From Lentzea nigeriaca (GTDB lineage: Bacteria; Actinomycetota; Actinomycetes; Mycobacteriales; Pseudonocardiaceae): a DNA stretch of 64,000 nt. Under the pieces are notes generated by a model, which was not told where the DNA came from, did not search any database, and saw only the letters and a list, made by a program, of their open reading frames with translations. Location: assembly GCF_016907955.1 (NCBI RefSeq), contig NZ_JAFBCX010000005.1, positions 248,001 through 312,000 on the forward strand. The letters are read 5' to 3'. Position numbers and translations under genes: made by a program. This document shows, one piece after another, positions 53,770 through 64,000 of the stretch (position 1 is the stretch's first letter; each line of letters opens with the position of its first letter).

Positions 53770-53894
53770 TGGCCTGGTACTCCTTGAACTCTGTGTTGGT
53801 GATGCACACGGCCGCGGCCCGGGCAGAGGGGCCGACCGCGGCGGAACAGACGGCAATTGTGCCAGATGGGGGCTGGTGGATCCGAATCGGGTCT

Positions 53895-54626
53895 CTACAC
53901 GAACGACGTGACCGCCCCGAGCGCGTCCTTCACCGCCCGCGCGTGCTCGACCGCCCCTGGCGTGTCGCCGTGTACGCACAGCGACTCCGCCTGGGTCTTG
54001 ATGACCGTGCCGTCGACCGCGACGAGCTCGCCCTGCAGCAGTCTCCTCGCCCGCTCGATGATCTGCGCGGTGTTCGTGAGCAGGGCGTTCGGCTCGCTGC
54101 GCGGGACCAGCGTGCCCTGCGGGGTGTAGCCGCGGTCGGCGAACGCCTCCTGCACTGGCCTCAGGCCGGCTGCCACCGCCTTCTTCAGCAGCTGGGAGCC
54201 GGGCAGGCCGAGGATCGGGAGGTCCTTGAACGCCTTCGCGCCGTTCACCACGGCTTCCGCCTGCTTCTCGTGGTGCACCGTCGCGTTGTAGAGCGCGCCG
54301 TGCGGCTTCACGTACGCGACCTCGGTGCCTGCTGCTCGCGCGCACGCGTCCAGCGCGCCGATCTGGTAGAGGACCTCGTCGGCCAACTCGGTCGGGTCGG
54401 CGTCGATGAACCGTCGGCCGAAGCCCGCGAGGTCGCGGTACGACACCTGCGCGCCGATCTTGACGCCGTTCTTCGCGGCTTCCTCGCACACCCTCCGCAT
54501 CGTCGACGGATCGCCGGCGTGGAAGCCGCACGCGACGTTCGCGCTGGTGATGATGCCCAGCAGCGCGGTGTCGTCGCCTAGCCTCCAGATGCCGAAGCCC
54601 TCGCCGAGGTCGCTGTTCAGATCCAT
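53895..54626 (-). CDS. pxpA: 5-oxoprolinase subunit A (LamB/YcsF family)
   Basis: 243 residues. Motifs [49 protein letters not shown] and GEALLC-like [12 protein letters not shown] are conserved in PxpA, which with PxpB and PxpC opens 5-oxoproline with ATP. PxpBC are not in the window. ATG at 54626 overlaps the CPBP stop by one base (TGATG), so it is coupled to that gene. Confidence 0.93.
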   Translation of the reverse strand: MDLNSDLGEGFGIWRLGDDTALLGIITSANVACGFHAGDPSTMRRVCEEAAKNGVKIGAQVSYRDLAGFGRRFIDADPTELADEVLYQIGALDACARAAGTEVAYVKPHGALYNATVHHEKQAEAVVNGAKAFKDLPILGLPGSQLLKKAVAAGLRPVQEAFADRGYTPQGTLVPRSEPNALLTNTAQIIERARRLLQGELVAVDGTVIKTQAESLCVHGDTPGAVEHARAVKDALGAVTSFV

Positions 54627-55402
54627 CAGATGACACCGGCCGAGAGGAGCAGGAGGGACAGTCCGGGGAGGAAGTTGTTCATCACGTGCGCCACCATGCT
54701 CGCCCCGAGGCTGCGGGTGATCAGCCGGGCGACGCCGATGGGGATGGCGATCACGAGGAGCAACCACGTGCGCTGCGGTTCGAGGTGGCTGACCGCGAAG
54801 ATCACCGTCGTCAGCACGAACGCGGCCCACCGGCTCCAGCCCTGCCGCTCAACGGCACCCCAGAGCAGCCCGCGGAAGATGATCTCCTCGCAGACCGGCC
54901 CGATGAAGCTCATGTAGACGAACATCGTGATGGCGGCGGCGAGCGGCAGGTTCGCCTGGCTGAAGAGCTCGCCGACGGCACTCGTGGCGTTCTCCTTGCC
55001 GACGATCCTCGCCCACACGGTGGCGGCGGCGTAGGTGAAGACCAGGCCGACCACACCGATCTTGAGACCGAAGACGATGTCGGCCTTGGTCATGCTGAGC
55101 CGGAGGTCCACGACGGGCCCGTTGCCGCGGACGTAGGTGATCCCGATGGCGACCGCGGCCGCGAGCACGATCGGCACCAGCGAGCCGACCAGCACGAGCG
55201 CGGTCGAACTCTCCAGCGTCGCGCCGTAGCTGTTCCCCACCGCGGTGATGAACACCGCACTGAGGATGAAGACGGCCTCCACCAGTAGAAAAGCGCCAAA
55301 TCCCCAGCGCTGACCCACCCGCTCCGGCTCCGGGTTGCGGCTGATGTCCCGCACGCTCTCGATGAAGCCTCGCCTCGGCTTCAGGGACTCCGGCTCACTC
55401 AC
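54626..55402 (-). CDS. CPBP-family intramembrane metalloprotease
   Basis: 258 residues, about seven membrane helices after a 45-residue charged N-tail. Family motifs: [11 protein letters not shown] (E-E-x-x-x-R), then FAVSHLEPQ (F-x-x-x-H) and a third His in VAHVMNNF. Related to prenyl-protease Rce1; bacterial members act in immunity, secretion or unknown processes. GTG at 55402 is chosen from its VSEPESLK start. Upstream of pxpA. Confidence 0.87.
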   Translation of the reverse strand: MSEPESLKPRRGFIESVRDISRNPEPERVGQRWGFGAFLLVEAVFILSAVFITAVGNSYGATLESSTALVLVGSLVPIVLAAAVAIGITYVRGNGPVVDLRLSMTKADIVFGLKIGVVGLVFTYAAATVWARIVGKENATSAVGELFSQANLPLAAAITMFVYMSFIGPVCEEIIFRGLLWGAVERQGWSRWAAFVLTTVIFAVSHLEPQRTWLLLVIAIPIGVARLITRSLGASMVAHVMNNFLPGLSLLLLSAGVI

Positions 55403-55705
55403 GCTCTGCAATCTAGTCACGCCGCGGCTACCCGCGGACCTACAGCGATCTGTGCCACCCACATGATCGGCTCACCTCGCGATCGACGGCTTCTGAAGCA
55501 CCGATGCACTGTCGGTGCCTCGCGATACGCTTGGAGTGGGGACCGCGATCCCCCTGGGGGAGTGCTGCCGCCCCCGAATCCGAGGCTACTGTGCGGCACT
55601 GACGGAAACCGGGCCAAGCATCTGGCCAAAAGATGGTCAGATCGGGTCCCGTCGGATGTCCAACTCCTGGTGAACGGATCGGCACACAAACGCTGCGACT
55701 AAACC
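55403..55705. other. Intergenic region
   Basis: 303 bp between the CPBP gene and the ECF41 sigma gene, both on the minus strand. Contains a small GC palindrome near 55549-55560 (CCCCCTGGGGG) but no gene. It should hold the CPBP-pxpA promoter. Confidence 0.45.
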
Positions 55706-56584
55706 TCAGCGGCGCAGAGTCGTCTCCTGGCCCATGTGCGAGAGCTTCTCGGGGTTGCGCACCGCGTAGAGCCCGCTGATCCGGCCGTCGTCGATCCGCA
55801 CCGCGATCACGGTGTCGAGCTCGCCCTCGAACTTGAAGATCAGCGCGGGGTGCCCGTTGACCTGCGCCGGTTCCATCTCCCAGCCGGACGTCTTGGTGAG
55901 GCCGCCGAGCAACATGCGCGCCACCTTCGACGCACCCACGACGGGCCTCGCCACGGCCTGCTTCACGCCGCCGCCGTCGCCGAGGAACACGACGTCCGGG
56001 GCGAGCAGGTCCAGCAACGCCTGCAGGTCACCGGTCTCGGTGGCGCGCTGGAACGCGGCGAGGGCCTCGCGCGACTCGGCCTGCGTCACCACCTCGCGCG
56101 GGCGGCGGGCGGCCACGTGCGAGCGGGCGCGGTGGGCGATCTGGCGGACGGCGGCGGGGTTCTTGTCGACCGCCGTGGCGATCTCGTCGTAGTCCAGGTC
56201 GAAGACCTCGCGCAGGACGAAGACCGCGCGCTCGGTCGGGGTGAGGGTTTCGAGGACCAGCATCATCGCCATCGAGACGCTGTCGGCCAGTTCCACGTCC
56301 TCGGCGACGTCCGGGGCGGTGAGCAGCGGTTCGGGGAGCCAGGGGCCGACGTAGGACTCCTTGCGGCGGCCCAGGGTGCGCAGCCTCGACAACGCCTGGC
56401 GCGTGACGATGCGGACGAGGTAGGCGCGGTGGTTCTCCACCAGGCCGTGCTCGACGTCGGCCCACTTGAGCCACGTCTCCTGCAGCACGTCCTCGGCGTC
56501 GGCGGCGGAGCCGAGCATCTCGTAGGCGATCGTGAAGAGCAGGTTGCGGTGGCTCACGAACGCGGTGGTCGCGACGTCCGGCAT
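55706..56584 (-). CDS. ECF41-group sigma factor with SnoaL-like C-terminal domain
   Basis: 292 residues. Sigma2 (RNLLFTIAYEMLGSAADAEDVLQETWLKW) and sigma4 (LTPTERAVFVLREVFDLDYDEIATAVDKNPAAVRQIAHRAR) are followed by a SnoaL-like domain of about 110 residues (LLAPDVVFLGDGGGVKQA, then DGRISGLYAVRNPEKL). In ECF41 factors this domain replaces an anti-sigma factor. ATG at 56584 follows an AGGAGG site. The divergent AhpD-like gene is the hallmark partner of ECF41. M. tuberculosis SigJ is a relative. Confidence 0.93.
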   Translation of the reverse strand: MPDVATTAFVSHRNLLFTIAYEMLGSAADAEDVLQETWLKWADVEHGLVENHRAYLVRIVTRQALSRLRTLGRRKESYVGPWLPEPLLTAPDVAEDVELADSVSMAMMLVLETLTPTERAVFVLREVFDLDYDEIATAVDKNPAAVRQIAHRARSHVAARRPREVVTQAESREALAAFQRATETGDLQALLDLLAPDVVFLGDGGGVKQAVARPVVGASKVARMLLGGLTKTSGWEMEPAQVNGHPALIFKFEGELDTVIAVRIDDGRISGLYAVRNPEKLSHMGQETTLRR

Positions 56585-56615
56585 CGGTGTCCTCCTGAAA
56601 CGGGTCTCCGCACGA

Positions 56616-56642
56616 GACGCCGACCGATCGAGGTCTGTGACA
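56616..56642 (-). promoter_or_regulatory. ECF41-type promoter of the sigma gene
   Basis: Minus strand TGTCACA (56636-56642), exactly 16 bases, then CGTC (56616-56619). This is the ECF41 consensus as known to me; it implies autoregulation. Confidence 0.75.
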
Positions 56643-56666
56643 GTGTCGTGAGTCACAAACAGGTGC

Positions 56667-56693
56667 TGTCACAACCGAAGCGCGAGCGGCATC
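56667..56693 (+). promoter_or_regulatory. ECF41-type promoter of the AhpD-like gene
   Basis: TGTCACA (56667-56673), 16 bases, then CATC (56690-56693), one mismatch to CGTC. Start codon 37 bp further on. Confidence 0.65.
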
Positions 56694-56730
56694 TCGTGGT
56701 CGTCAAGCAAGGCCCACGAGGGAGGAAATC

Positions 56731-57210
56731 ATGGAATCGCGCTTCGACCTCACCGCCACCGAGACCGGCGCCAAGATCAGCAAGCGGTTCGCGGGGCTCG
56801 GCATGGCGCTGCACCAGACGTCGCTGCCGAGCATCACGGCCGAGCTGGTGAGCCTGCGCGCCAGCCAGCTCAACGGCTGCGGCTTCTGCCTCGACATGCA
56901 CGTCAAGGAGGCCATCGCCGCGGGCGAGGACCCGATGCGCCTGCACCTGGTGGCCGGGTGGCGGGAGACCACCGTGTTCACCGAGGCCGAGCAGGCCGCG
57001 CTGGCGTTCGCCGAGGAGGGCACGCTGCTCACGCGTGAGGGCGTGAGCGACGAGACCTGGGCGAACGTGCGCAAGCACTTCGACGACGAGCAGGTGGCCG
57101 CGCTGGTGTGCCTGGTCGGCCTGATCAACGCCGCCAACCGGATGGCCGTGATCACGCACCAGAAGGGCGGGTCGTACCAGGCCGGCGCGCTGTCGGAGTA
57201 CAACCGCTAG
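56731..57210 (+). CDS. Carboxymuconolactone decarboxylase / AhpD-like protein
   Basis: 159 residues, all-helical. Redox motif CGFC (Cys50, Cys53) followed by LDMHVKEA with the His that completes the AhpD E-x-x-x-C-x-x-C-x-x-x-H pattern. Likely a thiol peroxidase or reductase of the alkylhydroperoxidase D fold. Divergent from the ECF41 gene and preceded by its promoter motif and an AGGGAGGAA site; so it is the direct target. Tail-to-tail 4-bp overlap with the amidohydrolase. Confidence 0.92.
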   Translation: MESRFDLTATETGAKISKRFAGLGMALHQTSLPSITAELVSLRASQLNGCGFCLDMHVKEAIAAGEDPMRLHLVAGWRETTVFTEAEQAALAFAEEGTLLTREGVSDETWANVRKHFDDEQVAALVCLVGLINAANRMAVITHQKGGSYQAGALSEYNR

Positions 57211-58262
57211 TGGATCCTGCCCCTGAGCATGATCATGCGCGGCGACCGCAGGACGTCAAGGTTCTCGCGAGGGTCCTCGTCGTAGACCACGATGTCCGCG
57301 GCCGCGCCTTCGCTCAACGACGGGAAACCGAGCCACTCGCGGGCGTTCCACGACGCGGCGCCGATGGCGTCGGCGGCGCTCATGCCCACACGGTGCAGCG
57401 CGATGATCTCGTCGACGATGCGGCCGTGCCGGATGCCGCCGCCCGCGTCGGTGCCCGCGTAGACCGGAACGCCCGCCTCGATCGCCGACGACACGGTGGC
57501 CGAGACGCGGGCGTGCAGGTCACGCATGTGGTTCGCGTACGTGGGGTACTTGCCCGCCCGGTCCGCGATGCCGGGGAACGTCTCGATGTTGATCAGTGTG
57601 GGCACCAGTGCCGTACCTCGCGAGGCCATCAGCGAGATCATGTCGTCACTGAGCCCGGTGCCGTGCTCGATGCAGTCGATGCCCGCGTTGATCAGGCCGG
57701 GCAACGCGTCCTCGCCGAACACGTGGGCCGTCACGCGAGCACCGGCGTCGTGCGCGACCTTGATGGCCTGGGCCAGCTCGTCGTCCGTCCACAGTGGAGC
57801 TAGGTCGCCCACGCCGCGGTCGATCCAGTCGCCGACGAGCTTCACCCAGCCGTCGCCGTACGCGGCCTGCTCGGCGACGGCTGACGGCAGGTCCGACTCG
57901 ATCTCCACGCCGATGTGCGGGAGGTAGCGCTTCGGACGGGCGATGTGGCGGCCCGCCCGGATGATCCGCGGCAGGTCGAGGCGCTCCTGCAACGGCGTGG
58001 TGTCGACCGGCGAACCGCAGTCGCGGATCAGCAACGTGCCCGCGTCGCGGTCCGTCAGCGCCTGCTCCACGGCCTCGGGCAGCTCGACGCCACCCTTCGG
58101 GCCCAGGCCGACGTGGCAGTGCGCGTCGACCAGGCCGGGAACCAGGAACCCGCCGTCGACAACGGTCTGCGCACCCGGCACCGGCTGGGTGCGCACACGG
58201 CCGTTGACCACCCACAGGTCTCGCGGCTCGCCGTCGGGGAGGACGACGCCGCGCAGGTGCAT
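57207..58262 (-). CDS. Metal-dependent amidohydrolase
   Basis: 351 residues. Metal ligands: LVDAHCHVGLG (H-x-H), Lys in WVKLVGDW, His in VTAHVFGED, His in CIEHGTGLS and Asp in YAGTDAGGG. Prolidase or imidazolonepropionase-like group. The substrate is unknown. ATG at 58262; a GTG two codons upstream overlaps the ffh stop. Downstream of ffh and transcriptionally linked, as Rv2915c with Rv2916c in M. tuberculosis. Confidence 0.9.
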   Translation of the reverse strand: MHLRGVVLPDGEPRDLWVVNGRVRTQPVPGAQTVVDGGFLVPGLVDAHCHVGLGPKGGVELPEAVEQALTDRDAGTLLIRDCGSPVDTTPLQERLDLPRIIRAGRHIARPKRYLPHIGVEIESDLPSAVAEQAAYGDGWVKLVGDWIDRGVGDLAPLWTDDELAQAIKVAHDAGARVTAHVFGEDALPGLINAGIDCIEHGTGLSDDMISLMASRGTALVPTLINIETFPGIADRAGKYPTYANHMRDLHARVSATVSSAIEAGVPVYAGTDAGGGIRHGRIVDEIIALHRVGMSAADAIGAASWNAREWLGFPSLSEGAAADIVVYDEDPRENLDVLRSPRMIMLRGRIH

Positions 58263-58264
58263 GG

Positions 58265-59830
<1,566 letters not shown>

Positions 59831-59840
59831 GCCGTCCAGA

Positions 59841-60461
59841 CTAGCTAACCGCGATGCCGTGACTGGCCAAGGCCTCCAGCAGGACCGGTGGCCGTCGTCC
59901 CACCGGAGCCGTGGAGATCTGCGCGAACCGCAACCCGGCCTTCACCGCCGCACCGTCCGACACGGGGTCGTCGCCCACGTACAGCGTCTCCGACGGGTCG
60001 ACGTCGAGCCTGACGCACGCCGCCTCGAACGCCCGGACGGACGGCTTGGAGAACCCGATCTCGTACGACAGCAGGAAGGCGTCCACGGACAACGACTCGC
60101 GCGCGAAGACGCCCCGGATGTCCCACGAGATGTTGCTCAGCACCCCGACCTTCAACGGCCGCGCGGCAGCCAGAGCCGCGGCCGTGTCGGCGTACGGCAG
60201 CCAGAACGCCGGGTCGTGCAGGCGCTGGAAGAGCGGGTCGGGCATGGTCAGGCCAGCCAGCCGGAACAGGGTCCAGTGGGCGGAGCGGTTCGCCAGGACG
60301 GTCAGGTCGCGGGCCTCCCACACCGCGCGCTCGGCGGCGTTCATGCGCGCGATGTACGGCGCCGGGGCCCGCAGGACCGAGAGATGCTGAGGTGACAGCC
60401 ACTGGTGGGTGGGACGCCCGAACAGGGTGCCTGCGAAGTCGAATACAACCGCCTTGATCAC
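59841..60461 (-). CDS. HAD-family hydrolase
   Basis: 206 residues. HAD motif I is VVFDFAGTLF: the second Asp of the usual DxD is Ala (D-F-A), which is uncommon and may mean altered phosphatase chemistry. Motif II is VLSNIS, Lys in GFSKPSVRAFE, and motif IV is VGDDPVSDGAAVKAG. GTG at 60461 overlaps the P-loop kinase stop by 4 bp. It ends 10 bp before the ffh start on the same strand. Confidence 0.82.
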   Translation of the reverse strand: MIKAVVFDFAGTLFGRPTHQWLSPQHLSVLRAPAPYIARMNAAERAVWEARDLTVLANRSAHWTLFRLAGLTMPDPLFQRLHDPAFWLPYADTAAALAAARPLKVGVLSNISWDIRGVFARESLSVDAFLLSYEIGFSKPSVRAFEAACVRLDVDPSETLYVGDDPVSDGAAVKAGLRFAQISTAPVGRRPPVLLEALASHGIAVS

Positions 60462-61018
60462 GACACCATGATGCGCAGACCACCCGACGTTCCCGCACGG
60501 GTGAGCAGCGTCACGCCGCCGAAACCGGCCGGCACCCAGCCCGCCTCGAAGCGCGACCGCATCGAGGAACCACGACGGACGTGGCGTTCGAACGCGTGCA
60601 CGCGCACCACACGGCGGCGGGCGATCTGGCCGTCGAGGGCCTGCGCGGCGGACGCCTCCAGCCACAGGAAGTGGCGCGGGCGCCTCGCCAGGAGGCCGGC
60701 GAGGACCAGCATGAAACGGGTGCCGGGGCGGGTGGACGGCTCGTGCACCACCAGGAGCCCGGCGCGGAAAAGCGCTGCCCAGAACACGCGGAGGCGGTGC
60801 GTGAGGTGCACGAAGACGCGCCAGTACTTGTACGGCAGGGGAAGACGCGGTTCGAGCCAGACGCGCACCTGGTCGGAGTCGAGCACGGTGACCGGCTCCT
60901 CCGCGTCCAGGCGGGTGAGCAGCGTCGTCTTGCCCGCGCCGGGGATGCCGGCGAGGACCACGAGCGACCGGGGCTGCACTCGGACGGCGGTGGTCTGCGT
61001 GTTCAACACGGCGGTCAT
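60458..61018 (-). CDS. P-loop ATPase/kinase-like protein
   Basis: 186 residues. Walker A is LVVLAGIPGAGKTTLLTRL, then VTVLDSDQVRVWL as in shikimate or zeta-toxin-type kinases, and a later LVVHEPSTRPG. The C-terminal part has a SRFEAGWVPAGFGGVTLL segment. Probably phosphorylates a small molecule. ATG at 61018. It overlaps the HAD gene, suggesting a kinase/phosphatase pair on one substrate, which is inference. Confidence 0.78.
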   Translation of the reverse strand: MTAVLNTQTTAVRVQPRSLVVLAGIPGAGKTTLLTRLDAEEPVTVLDSDQVRVWLEPRLPLPYKYWRVFVHLTHRLRVFWAALFRAGLLVVHEPSTRPGTRFMLVLAGLLARRPRHFLWLEASAAQALDGQIARRRVVRVHAFERHVRRGSSMRSRFEAGWVPAGFGGVTLLTRAGTSGGLRIMVS

Positions 61019-61059
61019 GTCCTAGAAGACGTGTTGACCTTCCCTCTCGTTCAGTTTGG

Positions 61060-61455
61060 TCCGATTTATGGCGAAATGCACAGGATTCAGCGCCAGACGA
61101 CCGCCAGGTACCGTCCGCGAAACCTGCGATGCCGATCACCTGGCCGTCCTCGGACAGGCCCGACACGGCGCTTCGGTCCGCCTCTGGCAGGACGGGCAGC
61201 ATCGTCTGCGCACCGGCCGCGTCCCAGGTCACCGTCCACGAACCGACTGTGCCCGCGATCACACCCGCGTTGTCGACCTTCGACGCCGCCGACGGTGCCG
61301 CCACGGCGTCGGCAGCCTGGTTGTGGCCGAGTCGCAAGGCGCCGTGGTTGTCGTAGACGTAGAGGCCGCCGCCGTCGGTCCACCGGGCAAGCTCGGTGAC
61401 CCCTGTTTCGGCGACGGCGGGGGCGCCACCCGGTGGCGCACAGGGGAAACACCGG
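61060..61455 (-). pseudogene. Remnant resembling a HAF-repeat secreted protein
   Basis: Minus-strand codons encode repeats of the type ASKVDNAGVIAGTVGSW and VSGLSEDGQVIGIAGFADG, with YVYDNHGALRLGH between. These resemble HAF or propeller repeats with the N-x-x-G-x-x-x-G pattern. There is no clear start, signal peptide or stop: the frame runs on into the kinase gene. Upstream of the kinase gene, 640 bp without a complete gene. Confidence 0.45.
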
Positions 61456-61657
61456 CCGGAGAGTCCGGCGGTGCCATTGCGCGGTGCCTCCCCCGACGCC
61501 GCCAATGATCACCGCCAGCCTGCCCCGGCCGGGTCAACCCGTCCAGAAAGTGTTCCACCCCTCGAGGACGCTTTCCGGACACCACAAGACTGCAGGGTGC
61601 CGGAACCACTTAGGAGCGTGAGCACCCGGAGAGGTTGTGCGTAGTGCTACTCAACCT

Positions 61658-63982
61658 CTACCTGGCCGCCTCCAGCACCGCCCGTTCGATCCGGCGCCGA
61701 TCCAGGTCCGCGCCCGCGATGCTGAACGAGTCGACGACCGTCGCACCCAGCGTGGACACACGCGCCCACTGCACGTCGACACCGCACTGCTCCAACGCAC
61801 CGGCGACCTTGTGCAGCAGCCCGATCCGGTCGGCCGCACGCAGCTCCAGCACCACCGCACCGCTCGCCTCGTCGTCGAACCACAGCACCTTCGCTGGCGG
61901 CGGGTCCTGGGGCGGGCCGCCGTAGTCGCGTTCCTTCGCGGCGAGCTTGTCCGCCAACGGCAGCGAGCCCTCGATCGCCCTGGACAGCTGTTCCCGCAGC
62001 AGCGACGCGTCCGGCAGCGAGCCGAACCGCGGCGACACCGTGAACGCGTCCACCGTCGCCCCACCGTGCGAGCGCAACGTCGCCGCGTGGACCTCCAGCG
62101 AGTTCAACGCGAGCACGCCGGCCGCCTTGGACAGCATTCCCGGACGGTCCGGCGCGAGCACCGTCACGATCGCCGCGTGGTCCTGCTTCTCCAGCAGCAC
62201 GTCCGGTTTCCCCGACGCCGCAACACGTTCCGCCATCGCCACGTGTGTGGGATCGAGCGGTTCCGGCTTGGGCAACGCCTCCCCGGCCATCGCCTTGCGA
62301 CAGCGCTTGACCAGATCGGCCAGCAGCGAAGCCTTCCAGTCCGTCCACACACCGGGCCCGGTCGCCAGCGAGTCCGCCTCCGCCAACGCGCACAGCAGTT
62401 CGAGCAGGACCGCGTCGCCACCGAGCGTCTCCACGACCCGGTGCACGGTCGCCTCGTCCTCGACATCACGCCGGGTCGCGGTGTGGGGCAGCAGCAGGTG
62501 GTGCCGGACCATCATCGACAGCGTCTCGACGTCCTGCGGCCACAACCCGATCCGCTCACCGATCTGGGTCGCCAGCGCGGCGCCCACCTCGGAGTGGTCC
62601 TGCTGCCGGCCCTTGCCGATGTCGTGGATCAACGCGCCCAGCAGCAACAGGTCCGGCCGCGACACCGTGGTCGCCAGCCGCGCGGCCTGCGCGACCGTCT
62701 GCACCAGGTGCCGGTCGACCGTCCACATGTGCGCGGCGTCGCGCGGCGGAAGGTCCCGCACCGCACCCCACTCGGGGAACAGCCGACCCCACAAACCCGT
62801 GCGGTCCAACGCTTCCACGACATCCACGAGCCCGCTGCCGCTGCCCAGCAACGCCAGCAGCTCCTCGCGGGCCTCCCGCGGCCACGGCTGGCGCAGCTCC
62901 GGCGCCGAGTCCGCGAGCCGCGTCAACGTGCCGGCCGCGATGGGGTGCTTGCTGCGAGCGGCAGCCGTGGCGACCCGCAACAACAACGCCGGATCACGGC
63001 TCGGCACCGCGTCACGGGCCAGCGACACCTCGGACCCGTGCAGCACAACGCCTTCGTCCAGCGGTCTGCGCGGCGGCTGTCCCCGCAGGAACGCCCCGAG
63101 GCCACGCTTCGGCGCGGCGGCACGAGCCGTCCGCATCGCGACGTCGAACGCGTAGACAACCGTTCGTGCGGCGGAGGAAAGCGAACGCGCCAAAGCGAAC
63201 CGGTCGGTCAGCCCCAGTGCCGACGCGACCTCGTCCCCGTCCTGCGCCCGCAGCACGTCACGTGGTTTCCGTGCCACCCGGCGAAGTTCGGTGCGCACGT
63301 CCAGGAGCAGTTTGCGGGCCTCGCCGACATCCGCGGACGGCCGGTCCACCAGCTGCGCGACGGACAACGCGTCCAGAATGGTCAGGTCGCGCAGACCACC
63401 GCGACCGTGCTTCAGATCGGGTTCGACGCGGTGCGCGATCTCACCACCACGCCCCCAGCGCTTCTGCGACGACTCGGAGATCTCGTCCAGGCGGTTGCGC
63501 ACGTTGCCGCGCCACGCCTGCCGCGCGCCCTCGGCGAGCTTCTGCGAGACCTCCTGGTCGCCGGCGATGTGCCGGATGTCCAGCAGTCCCAACGCGGTCC
63601 GCAGGTCACCGGCGGCGACCCTGAGCGCCTCACCGACCGTGCGGACGGAGTGGTCGAGGCCGATGCCGGAGTTCCACAGCGGATACCAGAGCTTTTCAGC
63701 GATCTGATCGATGTTCTTCACGCCGTTGTGCACGAGCACCAGATCGAGGTCGGAGTAGGGCACGAGCTCACGCCGCCCCAGCCCGCCGACCGCCACGAGC
63801 GCGATACCCGATCCGGATATCCCCGCTCCCCCCGCGTGTTTGGTCAACCAGAACTCGTGCAGGTCCACGAGTGCTTCGCGCAGAGGTTCGGCGGCCAAGC
63901 GACGACGACCTGGCGCGAGCAGCCGTTCGCGTGCTCGCACCAGGTCGTCAGCCGTGACGACGGCCGTTTCGTTGTTCTCCAC
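61658..63982 (-). CDS. glnD: Bifunctional [protein-PII] uridylyltransferase/uridylyl-removing enzyme
   Basis: 774 residues, shorter than E. coli GlnD (about 890) but standard for actinobacteria. Nucleotidyltransferase domain with VGGLGRRELVPYSDLDLVLVH (G-G-x-x-R and D-x-D), a linking GlnE-type region with RVEPDLKHGRGGLRDL, the HD domain LLLLGALIHDIGKGRQQDHSEVG, and two C-terminal ACT domains (APDRPGMLSKAAGVLA and AADRIGLLHKVAGALE). In actinobacteria it adenylylates PII (GlnK). GTG at 63982 has a GAGGAGA site; glnB or glnK probably ends just upstream. Confidence 0.95.
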   Translation of the reverse strand: MENNETAVVTADDLVRARERLLAPGRRRLAAEPLREALVDLHEFWLTKHAGGAGISGSGIALVAVGGLGRRELVPYSDLDLVLVHNGVKNIDQIAEKLWYPLWNSGIGLDHSVRTVGEALRVAAGDLRTALGLLDIRHIAGDQEVSQKLAEGARQAWRGNVRNRLDEISESSQKRWGRGGEIAHRVEPDLKHGRGGLRDLTILDALSVAQLVDRPSADVGEARKLLLDVRTELRRVARKPRDVLRAQDGDEVASALGLTDRFALARSLSSAARTVVYAFDVAMRTARAAAPKRGLGAFLRGQPPRRPLDEGVVLHGSEVSLARDAVPSRDPALLLRVATAAARSKHPIAAGTLTRLADSAPELRQPWPREAREELLALLGSGSGLVDVVEALDRTGLWGRLFPEWGAVRDLPPRDAAHMWTVDRHLVQTVAQAARLATTVSRPDLLLLGALIHDIGKGRQQDHSEVGAALATQIGERIGLWPQDVETLSMMVRHHLLLPHTATRRDVEDEATVHRVVETLGGDAVLLELLCALAEADSLATGPGVWTDWKASLLADLVKRCRKAMAGEALPKPEPLDPTHVAMAERVAASGKPDVLLEKQDHAAIVTVLAPDRPGMLSKAAGVLALNSLEVHAATLRSHGGATVDAFTVSPRFGSLPDASLLREQLSRAIEGSLPLADKLAAKERDYGGPPQDPPPAKVLWFDDEASGAVVLELRAADRIGLLHKVAGALEQCGVDVQWARVSTLGATVVDSFSIAGADLDRRRIERAVLEAAR

Positions 63983-64000
63983 GGGCCGTCTCCTCAGTTT

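Noticed and set aside
53811..53845. Hairpin between pxpA and rpsP as terminator
   Set aside because: Arms GCCGCGG/CCGCGGC pair for only 7 bp with bulges; too weak to list as a terminator.

Overview
This is a high-GC actinobacterial chromosome segment. Gene order matches the conserved block that in Mycobacterium tuberculosis runs from mapB, dxr and ispG through rlmN, cdsA, frr, pyrH, tsf, rpsB, xerC, dprA, comM, yraN, rnhB, lepB, rplS, trmD, rimM, rpsP, amidohydrolase and ffh to glnD. The whiG-type sigma gene beside xerC and dprA, the tandem lepB genes and the secreted FN3 protein fit a filamentous Pseudonocardiales organism (Lentzea, Saccharothrix or Actinosynnema type). The genus is an inference, because no rRNA or tRNA gene was recognised. 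Most housekeeping genes lie on the minus strand, often with 1-4 bp overlaps.

Layout. 1-3.1 kb: partial EamA transporter, cobQ, alpha/beta hydrolase and a tnpB relic. 3.1-10.6 kb: map, lipoprotein PBP, GNAT, ispG, site-2 protease and dxr. 10.7-20.8 kb: GlsB-like protein, a two-component pair, a secreted Cys-rich protein, an ArsR-type regulator and a polyamine ABC transporter whose gene set is split by a TetR-P450 cassette, then a DUF2631 protein. 20.8-27.1 kb is the most plastic part. It holds two kinds of palindromic, TA-flanked MITE-like elements, a quinone oxidoreductase/HxlR pair and a receptor Ser/Thr kinase. It also holds a patchwork in which two pieces of rlmN (one inverted, one a 413-bp near-identical direct copy), two gene stubs and a complete mazEF-type module are packed against intact rlmN. 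27.1-36.3 kb is accessory: PadR, aldo/keto reductase, a 1636-residue secreted protein with twelve FN3 repeats and a terminal HEXXH domain, a methyltransferase, a double-VOC protein and an ECF sigma/membrane protein pair. 36.4-48.9 kb: cdsA-frr-pyrH-tsf-rpsB, an M23 peptidase, a whiG gene with an in-frame stop, xerC, dprA, a tandem hairpin array, comM, yraN and DUF2469. 48.9-64 kb: rnhB, two lepB, rplS-trmD-rimM-KH-rpsP, pxpA, CPBP protease, an ECF41 sigma/AhpD-like pair with matching divergent promoters, amidohydrolase-ffh, HAD, P-loop kinase, a HAF-like remnant and glnD.

How it works together. The window combines isoprenoid synthesis (dxr, ispG), translation and protein export (rpsB, tsf, frr, rplS, rpsP, trmD, rimM, rlmN, map, ffh, lepB), phospholipid synthesis (cdsA), DNA uptake and recombination (dprA, comM, xerC) and nitrogen control (glnD). 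Accessory regulation and mobile DNA are inserted at a few junctions of this otherwise syntenic core.

Most notable observations: the rlmN/mazEF patchwork with a possible DasR-type operator and a beheaded secreted-protein gene; the 165-bp fully palindromic element between convergent genes; the tandem array of about 95-bp hairpin units between dprA and comM; the single in-frame TGA in whiG; exact ECF41-type promoter pairs; two DnaA-box pairs with identical 18-bp spacing; and a histidine kinase with an extra C-terminal extracytoplasmic domain.
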